NCBI GenBank assembly: GCA_907164885.2
Contig: OU015493.1
Coordinates: 54,025,802-54,089,801, forward strand
Direction of reading: 5' to 3'
DNA length: 64,000 bases
DNA from: Dolomedes plantarius
Lineage: Eukaryota > Arthropoda > Arachnida > Araneae > Dolomedidae
Shown: positions 13,711-23,883 of the stretch, piece after piece
Numbering within the stretch: position 1 is the stretch's first letter
Layout of the letters: each line of letters opens with the position of its first letter
Notes under the pieces: generated by a model
Told to the model about the DNA's origin: nothing
The model's database searches: none
Seen by the model: only the letters and a program-made list of their open reading frames with translations
Position numbers and translations under genes: made by a program

Positions 13711-14825
13711 CACTGTCTACCAACAAGTATTTGGAAACCTGTGATAGAAAACAAAAACAAAATTTATGTTGTTCAGATTCAATAGTTGGTAGAGCTTCCC
13801 CGAGAGGCAATTACAGCCTTAACCCTCCGGGGCATGCTTTTCACAAGTCCTTGCATGACGGCTAGTGGTATTTTCTTCAACTCGGGTTGGAGAGAACATG
13901 TAACTTCCGTTACCGATTTTGGACGGTTGTTGCACCCCTTAATTCGGCGATCCAACTCGTCTCAGAGGTTCTCGATAGGGTTCAGATCTGGGTTCTGGAC
14001 AGGCCAGTCCATTCGGTTAACCCTGGCGTTGTCGTTCTGGAATTAACATGGGTCCAACCCGTGAAACTGCCACAACGTAGGGAGACCACTGTCATTCAAA
14101 ATAGTGCAGTAGGTTTCGGCGTTGAGCTTACCATGAATTGGGACCAAGGGTACGAGTCCATACCAGGAGAAATATTCCAGACCATAATTCCACCTGAGCC
14201 GAACTTTACTGTGAGCACAATGCATTCTGACAGGAGGCGTTCTTCAGGCAGACGCCAGACACAGATCCTACTATCCAAACGGTAGAAGGTGAACCTTGAT
14301 TTGTAGCTCCAGAGAACCCGTTTCCAGTATCTACGGTCCACTTTCGACGTGATTTTCCCCACATTATCGGAGCAGCACGGTTCGAATTTGTGATCAAAGG
14401 CTTATTGGCGGCATCCCGACCAGGAAAACCAAGCAGATGAACTTCCTTATGGATGGTTTTCATCGAAAAAACACTCCCGGATGCCTATTGAATCTCCTGG
14501 ATTGTGTGGGCCATCGGCTGGAAGCAGTTCTTCCGAATTTCTCTGGACAGTCCCGTCGGTCTCTATCTCCCAGTTTCTTGGATCTGCCGACACGGGGCAC
14601 ATTCCGACGATCACCGCTCACCTTCCAGTTCTGAATCACATAGACCACTTTTGATTTTGGGTAGTTCAGCTAGCTAGATATGTCCCTTAAAGATCGGCCA
14701 TTTCTGTGATACCCGACGATTACACCTTTCTCGAAATCAGATAACTCTGCACTTCGCAGTACCGCAGATACTGTCAGTACCGCAGATACTGTCATTTGCA
14801 TGGGTGTCCCTATACTCGTTCTATG

Positions 14826-14830
<5 letters not shown>
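13711..14830 (-). mobile_element. Tc1-like transposon, decayed
   Basis: One end (13711 onward) reads CACTGTCTACCAACAAGTAT and the other, on the opposite strand (near 14830), reads TTGGATCATAGAACGAGTAT. The inner parts, AACAAGTATTTGGAAACC and AACGAGTATAGGGACACC, match at 13 of 18 positions. The whole body between them is a minus-strand Tc1 transposase relic. Both ends adjoin TA-rich sequence, as expected for TA target sites. Confidence 0.65.
13779..14795 (-). pseudogene. Tc1-like transposase, frameshifted
   Basis: Minus-strand translation from about 14795 gives a Tc1 N-terminus ([20 protein letters not shown], then an HTH ending YVIQNWK), followed in other frames by YWKRVLWSYKSRFTFY, which aligns with the WSDES..F segment. 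Next comes GSGGIMVWN, then LVPIHGKLNAETYCTILND and LPTLWQFHGLDPC. The segment ends with a C-terminus closing SMPRR.KAVIASRGSSTNY and a stop at 13779-13781. Several stops and frameshifts break it. The first catalytic Asp in the VLWSDES context is Tyr here. An 18 bp tandem duplication (CAGTATCTGCGGTACTGA-like) lies just after the first ATG. Confidence 0.85.
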
Positions 14831-14892
<62 letters not shown>

Positions 14893-14919
14893 ATGTATGT
14901 ATGTATGTATGTATGTATG

Positions 14920-14968
<49 letters not shown>
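14831..14968. repeat. (TA)n/(GTAT)n microsatellite between inverted Tc1 ends
   Basis: A TA repeat, then (GTAT)n at about 14888-14927, then TA again. It is flanked by inverted copies of the same 25-30 bp Tc1 terminal sequence. Confidence 0.95.
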
Positions 14969-14973
<5 letters not shown>

Positions 14974-15000
14974 CATAGAACGAGTATAGGAACACGTTTT
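14969..15000 (+). mobile_element. Isolated Tc1-type terminal sequence
   Basis: TTGGATCATAGAACGAGTAT followed by AGGAACAC repeats, in inverted orientation, the end of the Tc1 element at 14802-14830. No transposase follows, so it is a truncated second element or an inverted duplication of the end. Confidence 0.6.
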
Positions 15001-15704
15001 TAAAGCTTTAGACCGCTTTAAAAATTAATTTTTTTTTACAGTTCTATGACATTTGTTAATGTTAAAATTGAATTTCATTCCTCTTTCTTTTCAACTCTTT
15101 TTAAGACTTTATTATCTCTTTTTAGAAAGGAAACTTTCATGATTGATAATGTGCATTTGTTAGCCTTTATTCGGGTAAAATATTTTCCGAAGTAAATCCA
15201 ATAACACCATGTTCGTAATTTCTCCTCAAATCTCCTGGAAACGTAATTTTCAATACCCCATTAGAGAAATTTCATGGAAAAAAATAAAATAATATAAGAC
15301 TTTTGCGCTAATATCCTGAAAGCATATGTTGCCATATTTTATTCCATTAATGGGTGCTTTCGAAAGAGTTTCCTGATCGTTTAGGACAGACTTTCAGTTG
15401 AGGAATAAAATGTGTTATCGGAAATAAATTTTCGTCACATAGTTTTCTCGTCAATTATACTCCTTGGATCTGAACTTTTCATTAAGATATCTTGTGTCAG
15501 TGTCTTTTTTTTGTAAGAATCTGGGTGAACATTTTCCATGTATAAGGTAAGTAACACATGCCAATGAATTTTTTTCATGACCTATGATTTGCTGCAACCT
15601 AAGTGTGTACAATAGCAAGGTTATTTTTCTTTAATATATTCAGTTTGAATTAGAAAATAGAGCAATTTAGTTTGCTTTCTTAAAAAGTGTGAAGATTGAT
15701 TAAT
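15001..15704. other. Non-coding stretch, no gene seen
   Basis: AT-rich sequence without recognisable features, ending at a (CA)n tract. Confidence 0.5.
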
Positions 15705-15793
15705 TACACACACACGCCACACGCACACACACACACACACACCTATATATATATATATCTATATATATATATCTATATATATATATATATATA

Positions 15794-15827
<34 letters not shown>
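15705..15827. repeat. (CA)n(TA)n microsatellite
   Basis: CA repeats pass into CTATA/TA repeats. The tract abuts the left LTR at 15830. Confidence 0.95.
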
Positions 15828-15829
<2 letters not shown>

Positions 15830-15830
<1 letters not shown>

Positions 15831-16529
15831 GTAAAGATGGCAATAGGTGTAAGCTCGGAGTGTAGTCGTAAATAGGCAAATAACTTGGCCGTTGAAATCA
15901 TCAGTTTTGTAGTCGTAGCTAAGGCAAATGGAAACTGTGGCGGGGCGAAGCAATGGCCGGGATCTTCAAACATTTTGTATCCATAACGTGCAATCGAAGT
16001 AACGTGTGGCGAGGTAGATGGAGAGGCAATAAAACACCTCGGAACACATCAGAAAAAAGGCAGCTGGTTCATACAAAGTCTTTATTTCCGACACTGTCTC
16101 GTAGATCATCAATTAGATTTACTCGAACACCTTCCGCGACGCTGGCCGGGACGGGGACGCGGCCCCGCCCGTACAAATTTGACAGGAACTGGCCGTGAGC
16201 ACTTTTCTGGCCCTGAGCAAAACACAAAGAACACTGAATCGCGCAATTTCTCTCCCGAGTACGGGTCTATGAAACTTATAATTTGTCAGAAACGAGCACG
16301 TGATTAAGTCGCGTCATATGGGGTGATGGTTTTCGAATGTTCGACCCGGTTCGATCTTATATAACTGTTATGTAATGCTCCCCGCGTGACTTTAGGGGAA
16401 AAACTAATAGATTGATATTGGTTGAATATAGGTCGCAATCCAAGGTTAAGGGGCGGTATTCTGTTGCGTTAGGATGAAGAATTTGGAAGGGTGTGTTAAA
16501 TAGTAAAAAGGAGTTTGAAATTTATTTCA
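15830..16529 (-). repeat. 3' LTR (minus-strand element)
   Basis: A 700 bp LTR starting TGAAATAAATTTC and ending TCTTTACA on the minus strand. TATATAA is the complement of about 16357-16363 and AATAAA the complement of 16081-16086. It matches 29510-30210 apart from scattered substitutions and one short replaced segment near 16190-16210. Confidence 0.75.
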
Positions 16530-16545
16530 ATTTCCCCTCCCCTCT
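16530..16545 (-). other. Polypurine tract before the 3' LTR
   Basis: Minus-strand AGAGGGGAGGGGAAAT directly abuts the LTR and fits the plus-strand primer site used by LTR retroelements. It sets the element's orientation. Confidence 0.65.
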
Positions 16546-17709
16546 GGAAAAGACTTGCGTGAGGGGCCGACTCCCTCAGCAAGGCTCTCCATCAGGCGAG
16601 ACCCGTGTATCAAAAACGCAATTGGGACTAAAATTTTGAGAAGCAATTTGGAATAAAATTTTGCTCGGGGGTTGACAAATTTAAATTTTGTATTACTATC
16701 ATCTTTGTGTGTCTGCTCAGGTGACGAAATCAGGTCACATAAACTAATATTAAACAAAAATTAAAAAAATATCACTACACTTAAATTACAGTTTGGAATG
16801 AGTATGGCAATATTTAACTATTCACAAAAACTTAAATATACACTTAAAATGGAATGATAAAAAATATATACTTATTAAAACACAATAAATCACAATAAAA
16901 TTTCAGTGGACGCTTAAAAGTGGAATGAAAAAAATATGTTTATCATGGATTACGTCACTTTATAACAACTGTTTAAAAACTTTAAAAGGCAAAAATGAAT
17001 CATAATGGTCATTGTCGGGTTACATTCATGAGTTCCAGAGGTTGACACATAATAGGTTTTTTAAGAGAAAGTTTAAAAGATATTTCTTTTTTCAAATTTA
17101 TTTATTTTATGTAGACAAAACGCAAAGTTTAACCATCAAAAATGGAGTCAAGAGGTGTTAGGCACCTCTTGACTCCATTTTTGATTGTTAAAATTTGGAG
17201 GACCAAGTTTACCATCAAAAATGGAGTCAAGATGATATAAACCAAGGAATATATCACGTGTCCCTTTATCCATTGTTTTATGAATTATATTTAAGAAAAG
17301 ATATTAAAGTTACTCATATTTATTCAACTTATTTCCAAAAATAAATAAAATCAAAAAGGAAATGGACCTCTGGTTCATGAGTTTCGTCGCTGTTCAGGTT
17401 TAGGCTTCATGGTGGTTACTAAAGTTAATTAGTAAAATTCTTAGTAAATATCTTCAAAGGTTTATCTAATATAATTTTTTCAAATGCACCATGGAAAACA
17501 AATTGATAAGAAATTTTTTAAAAATACAGTTCAACACAGTAAACAAATTGAATAAAGGTAATTTGGCAATACACTTTTCAATTAATTAGGAATAAGCAGG
17601 TTTTAAAATAATACTTCCAAAAATAGTCTTTAAATTTTAACTCAACATGACAAAGCTCTTAATCAAGGTAAATATCGCAGTAACATTTCAAAATCGCAGT
17701 AACATCTAT
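16546..17709. other. Internal non-coding part of the LTR element
   Basis: No coding similarity seen. It holds a perfect hairpin at 17135-17185, and a segment (17262-17342) that recurs at 27937-28018 on the other side of the large Helitron. Confidence 0.5.
17135..17185. repeat. Perfect 23 bp inverted repeat with a 5 nt loop
   Basis: The arms 17135-17157 and 17163-17185 are exact reverse complements (core AAAATGGAGTCAAGAGGTG) separated by TTAGG. A third copy of the first 19 bases, in arm-one orientation, lies at 17214-17232. Confidence 0.95.
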
Positions 17710-19469
17710 CTATACTAATAAAGGGACAAGTGGAAGTCGGATCACGTGACCGTAACACATCCGGGCTGGCCACTCCTCGAAAAAAAATAGCCGACAAATA
17801 TACAAGAAAATCGGTGTATTTTATTTCTCATGAATGTACATAAATGTTACATATTTGGAAAGACCTTCGATAGCTGATAATTTTTTCTGCGTACACTTAT
17901 TCTGTTAATTCAATAGTTTTAGAGATATTTGGATTCTAATGAACCGTCATCGCGCGTCATCGCTCTTTGACGATGTAAACAAAGGGTGATTCGTTCACAA
18001 CGTGATTCTCACTAAAAAATGAATCACTGAAATGAAATGTGTCGCCGTGTCTTTTTATTTGAAAAACTAAATATTCAAATTGTTTAATAATAAAAAATAC
18101 TTTATTGAAACTAAATAGATATATACTGATTTTTGGTGGATTTACTGATTTAGGTGTGAAATGATTACATTTGGTATTTTTTTCGTTTCTATATTTCTGG
18201 ACAAATCTGGTTGAAACTTCGTATACTTATGTTTTGAAGCCTGGAGATAATTCTAATATAAGTTTGGAAGCTTTAAAATGCTTATATATAAATACAGTTT
18301 TTAAATAATATTTCATCTGAAGGCGTTGGAATCCATCATTCATAAGAACTGCGCATGCGCACCTAAATGTTACAACGTAAATAAACGCATGGAATAATGC
18401 TAATTAGTAGTTGTTTGGTGTTATTTAAAGTTAATTTTCTTATATTGCTACTTTTGTATACTTTTCATTAATCCTTTTTTACTTGGTTAATTTTCAGTAT
18501 ATGAATAATCGTTGAAACTCTTTACCGTTGAAACCCCTCTGTGACTTGCTAACTTGCGATTATTTACTTTCTGAAATGTCGTTATTAGGTATTTTACAAA
18601 GTAATTTTTATTGAAATTTAGCTAAAATGCCGATAACTCTGCATAAAAATCTTAGTGCTACAATTTTAATTTCCTTCTCACACATGATACACATGACAGT
18701 TATTTTAAAATGGAAAAATAATCCACGCAATTTTATGTTCCAAAATGAAAATTTTCCCCGATTCGTCATTCATTTCCTTATAAAAACAGCCCCAAATAAA
18801 AAAATATTTATTATACACCAATTATTGAGCCTCATTTCATTAACAATAGCATCTAAAGAATTTCCTGAAAATTTTAACCAAGTAAAAAAGGATTAACGAA
18901 AAGAAAACAAAAGGAGTAATGTAAGAAAATTAACTTTAAATAAAACCAAACAACTACTAATTAACAATAATTATTTAAAGGTTTTTTTTGGTGTTTTATA
19001 GTAAAATAGCACTTAAAAATTAAAAACAGGAACAAAAACTTACCTGTAAATAGCATACTTTTTTTATAAATTGGTCAATTTGAAGTAATTTTTATTGAAA
19101 TTTAGCTAAAATGCCTATAACTCTCCATAAAAATCTCAATGCTACTATTTTAATTTCCTTCTCACACATGATACGTATGACAGTTGTATTCAAAATGACC
19201 TACAATCTTAAGAGAAAATTTTAAAATGCAAAAATAATACACACAATTCTGTTTCAATATAAAAATTTTCCCCGATTTGTCATTCCTTTCCTTATAAAAA
19301 CAGCAACAAATAAAAAAATCTATTTATTATACACCAATTATTGTGCCTCATTTCATTAACAATAGCATTTCCTGAACAACATTCATGTTCTAAAACATTT
19401 CTTGAAAATTTTATCAAATTATATACATTAATATGTGAGATAACAGTAGAGATTTGTGCTAAAAAACAT

Positions 19470-19640
19470 ATTCTGAGAACACATTTTTGAACTCTCTGTG
19501 GCCATCTGGAGTACCGCCGAATATATTGGAATTAAAGATGGGTATACCTATTATGCTTCTTAGGAATTTGGATCCACCTTCAAGATTATGTATAAAGAGA
19601 TTGATGAACAACTTTATAGAATCTACTAATGCTAATATTT
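19470..19640 (+). pseudogene. Helitron helicase fragment, copy 1
   Basis: The plus frame reads [18 protein letters not shown], then [16 protein letters not shown] and [12 protein letters not shown]. In Pif1-like helicases of Helitrons the matching block is a SG.PPH.L.LK.G..IMLLRNL stretch followed by a GTRL...L..N.IEA segment. A stop lies shortly upstream, so only about 55-60 residues are open. The NGT part of the usual LCNGTR motif is absent. Confidence 0.75.
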
Positions 19641-20329
19641 TAATTTCCTTCTCACACATGATACATATGACAGTTATCTTCAAAATGACCTACAATCTAA
19701 GAGAAAATTTTAAAATGCAAAAATAATGCACGCAATTTTATGTTCTAATATGAAAATTTTCCCCGATTCGTCATTCCTTTCCTTATAAAAACAGCCTAAA
19801 ATAAAAAAAAATACAATTGCATCACACAAATATTGCAAAGAGTTGTAGACAGAAACATAAAAAGAAAGAATATTCAAATAAAGTAGTGCTATTTTACGAA
19901 AAAAGACAAAAAAAATCTTTAAAACACAATTTTTTTTTAAAAAATTGACTCCGTACGTAGAATATTAATCTGAAATATAGCTGAAACGCTTATTACTCTC
20001 CACAATATCCTAATGCTAATATTTTAATTTCCTTCTCACACATGATACATATGACAGTTATCTTTAAAATGACCTACAATCTACGTGAAAATTTTAAAAT
20101 GCAAAAATAATACACGCAATTTTATGTTCTAATGAAGATATTCCCCAATTCGTCATTCCTTTCTTTATAAAAACAGCCCCAAACAAAAAACTATTTATTA
20201 TACACCAATTATTGTGCCTCATTTCATTAATAATAGCATCTAAAACATTTTCTGAAAATTTTATCAAATTATATACCTTATGTGAGATATCATGATAACC
20301 GTAGAGATTTATTATAAAAAACATATTCT

Positions 20330-20538
20330 GAGAAACACTCATTTTTTTACTCTCTGTGGCCATCTGGAGTACCGCCGCAGATATTGGAATTAAAGATTGG
20401 TGTACCTATTATGCTTCTCAAGAATTTGGATCCACCTTCAAGATTATGTATAAAGAGATTGATGAGGAACTTTATAGAATCTACTATAATAAGTGGACAA
20501 GCCGCAGGCAAAGATAACTGTCATATGTATCATGTGTG
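20330..20538 (+). pseudogene. Helitron helicase fragment, copy 2
   Basis: Same open segment as copy 1, with [12 protein letters not shown] and FIESTIISGQAAGKD at the end. It closes with a stop in TATCATGTGTGA, so the frame runs past the helicase block into the array module. Confidence 0.75.
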
Positions 20539-21564
20539 AGAAGGAAATTAAAATAGTAGCAATATAATTTCGTGCAGAGGTATAGGCATTTTAGCTAAAT
20601 TTCAATAAAAATTACTTCAAATTGACCAATTTATAAAAAAAGTATGCTATTTACAGGCAAGTTTTTTTTTTATTTTTAAGTGGTATTTTACCATAAAAGA
20701 CCAAAAAAATGTTTGAATTTTTTTTTTTAAATTGACTCCGAACGAAGAATATTAATCTGAAATTTAGCTAAAACGCCTATCACTCTTCACAAAATCCTAA
20801 TGCTAATATTTTAATTTCCTTCTCACACATGATACATATGACAGTTATCTTCAAAATGGCCTACAATCTAAGAGAAAATTTTAAAATGCAAAAATAATAT
20901 ACGCAATTTTATGTTGTAATATGAAAATTTTCCCCGATTCGTCATTCCTTTCCTTATAAAAACAGCCTAAAATAAAAAAAATACAATTACATTTCACAAA
21001 TATTGCAAAGAGTTGTAGACAGAAGCATAAAAAGAAAGAATATTCAAATAAAGTAGTGCTATTTTATCATCAAAGACAAAAAAAATCTTTAAAACATAAT
21101 TTTTTTTAAAAAATTGACTCCGAACGTAGAATATTAATCTGAAATTTAGCTGAAACGCTTATTACTCTCCACAATATACTAATGCTAATATTTTAATTCC
21201 CTTCTCACACATGATACATATGACAGTTATCTTCAAAATGGCTTACAATCTACGAGAAAATTCTAAAATGAAAAAATAATACACGCAATTTTATGTTCTA
21301 ATGAAAATATTCCCTGATTCGTCATTATATGTTCCAATATGAAAATTTTCCCCGATTCGTCATTCCTTTCCTTATAAAAACAGCCCCAATTAAAAACACT
21401 ATTTATTATACACCATTTATTGTGCCTCATTTCATTAACAATAGCATTTCCTGAAAAACATTCATCTTCTAAAACATTTCTTGAAAATTTTATCAAATTA
21501 TATACATTATTATGTGAGATATCATGATAACCGTAGAGATTTGAGCTAAAAAACATATTCTGAG

Positions 21565-21771
21565 AAACACTCATTTTTGAACTCTCTGTGGCCATCTGGA
21601 GTAACACCGCATATATTGGAATTAAAGATTGGTGTACCTATTATGCTCCTTAGGAATTTGGATCCACCTTCAAGATTGTGTATAAAGAGATTGATGAATA
21701 ACTTTATAGAATCTACTATAATAAGTGGACAAGCCGCAGGCAAAGATAACTGTCATATGTATCATGTGTGA
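21565..21771 (+). pseudogene. Helitron helicase fragment, copy 3
   Basis: The frame carries [12 protein letters not shown], then [20 protein letters not shown] and IESTIISGQAAGKD. It is the best-preserved copy and ends at the same stop as copy 2. Confidence 0.78.
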
Positions 21772-22737
21772 GAAGGAAATTAAAATAGTAGCAATATAAT
21801 TTCGTGCAGAGGTATAGGCATTTTAGCTAAATTTCAATAAAAATTACTTCAAATTGACCAATTTATAAAAAAAGTATGCTATTTACAGGAAAGTTTTTTT
21901 TTTTCATTTTTAAGTGGTATTTTACCATAAAAGACCAAAAAAATGTTTGAATTTTTTTTATAAAAAATTGACTCCGAACGAAGAATATTAATCTGAAATT
22001 TAGCTAAAACGCCTATCACTCTTCACAAAATCCTAATGCTACTATTTTAATTTCCTTCTCACACATGATACATATGACAGTTATCTTCAAAATGGCCTAC
22101 AATCTAAGAGAAAATTTTAAAATGCAAAAATAATAAACGCAATTTTATGTTCTAATATGAAAATTTTCCCCGATTCGTTATTCCTTTCCTTATAAAAACA
22201 GCCTAAAATAAAAAAAATACAATTACATCACACAAATATTGCAAAGAGTTGTAGACAGAAGCATAAAAAGAAAAAAATATTCAAATAAAGTAGTGCTATT
22301 TTACCATAAAAGACAAAAAAAATCTGTAAAACATAATTTTTTTAAAAAAATTGACTCCGAACGTAGAATATTAATCTGAAATATAGTTGAAACGCTTATT
22401 ACTCTCCACGATATCCTAATGCTAATATTTTAATTTCCTTTTCACACATGATACATATGACAGTTATCTTTAAAATGGAAAAAAAATCTACGTGAAAATT
22501 TTAAAATGCAAAATATAATACACGCAATTTTATGTTCTAATGAAGATATTCCCCAATTCGTCATTCCTCTCCTTATAAAAACAGCCCCAAACAAAAACCT
22601 ATTTATTATACACCAATTATTGTGCTTCATTTCATTAATAATAGCATCTAAAACATTTTCTGAAAATTTTATCAAATTATATACCTTATGTGAGACATGA
22701 TAACCGTAGAGATTTATGCTAAAAAACATATTCTGAG

Positions 22738-22943
22738 AAACACTCATTTTTTTACTCTCTGTGGCCATCTGGAGTACCGCCGCATATATTGGAATTAAAG
22801 ATTGGTGTACCTATTATGCTTCTTAAGAATTTGGATCCACCTTCAAGATTATGTTTAAAGAGATTGATGAAGAACTATATAAAAGCGACTATAATAAGTG
22901 GACAAACCGCAGGCAAAGATACCTATCATATGTATCATGTGTG
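22738..22943 (+). pseudogene. Helitron helicase fragment, copy 4
   Basis: Same block with [16 protein letters not shown] and changes toward the end (MNNF-equivalent region altered, GQTAGKD). It ends at the shared stop region. Confidence 0.72.
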
Positions 22944-23082
22944 AGAATTCATGTAAAGTAGTGCTTTTTTACCATAAAAGACAAAAAAAATCTTCAAAAC
23001 ATAATTATTTTTAAAAAATTGACTTCGAACGTAGAATATTAATCTGAAATATAGCTGAAACGCTTATTACTCTCCACAATAT

Positions 23083-23213
23083 CCTATGCTTCTCAAGAAT
23101 TTGGATCCACCTTCAAAATTATGTTTAAAGAGATTGATGAAGAACTTTATAAAAAGGACTATAATAAATGGACAAGCCGCAGTCAAAGATACCTGGTATA
23201 TGTATCATGTGTG
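23083..23213 (+). pseudogene. Helitron helicase fragment, copy 5 (5' truncated)
   Basis: Only the second half of the block is present, from the LLKNLDPPSKLC region to the shared stop. The junction with the upstream module cuts the GVPPHI part away. Confidence 0.65.
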
Positions 23214-23675
23214 AGAATTCAAGTAAAGTAGTGCTATTTTACCATAAAAGACAAAAAAAATCTTTAAAACATAATATTTTTGAAAAAATTGACTCCGAAT
23301 GTAGAATATTAATCTGAAATATAGCTGAAACGCTTATTACTCTCCACAATATCCTAATGCTAATATCTTAATTTCCTTCTCACACATGATGCATATGACA
23401 GTTATCTTTAAAATGGCCTACAATCTACGTCAAAATTTTAAAATGAAAAAATAATACACGGAATTTTATGTTCTAATGAAGATATTCCCCAATTCGTCAT
23501 TCCTTTCCTTATAAAAACAGTCCCAAACAAAAAACTGTTTATTATACACCAATTATTGTGCCTCATGTCATTAATAATAGCATGTAAAACATTTTCTGAA
23601 AATTTTGTCAAATTATATACCTTATGTGAGATATCATGATAACGGTAGAGATTTATGCTAAAAAACATATTCTGA

Positions 23676-23883
23676 GAAACACTCATTTTTTTACTCTCTG
23701 TGGCCATCTGGAGTACCACCGCAAATATTGGAATTAAAGATTGGTGTAAATATTATGCTTCTCAAGAATTTGGATCCACCTTCAAGATTATGTATAAAGA
23801 GATTGATGAAGAACTTTATAGAAGCGACTATAATAAGTGGACAAGCCGCAGGCAAATATAACTGTCATATGTATCATGTGTGA
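23676..23883 (+). pseudogene. Helitron helicase fragment, copy 6
   Basis: Carries [16 protein letters not shown] and [12 protein letters not shown], ending GQAAGK and the shared stop region. It is followed by the reversed array module. Confidence 0.72.

Noticed and set aside
13786..14285. Plus-strand ORFs of 86 and 132 codons
   Set aside because: They are antisense to the Tc1 transposase relic, whose minus-strand motifs are clear.
21263..21607. Recurrent minus-strand ORFs of 89-114 codons in the Helitron array (start MATESKKMSVSQNMFF)
   Set aside because: They lie antisense to the helicase fragments and recur because the DNA is repeated. The plus-strand frame has the recognisable helicase motif.
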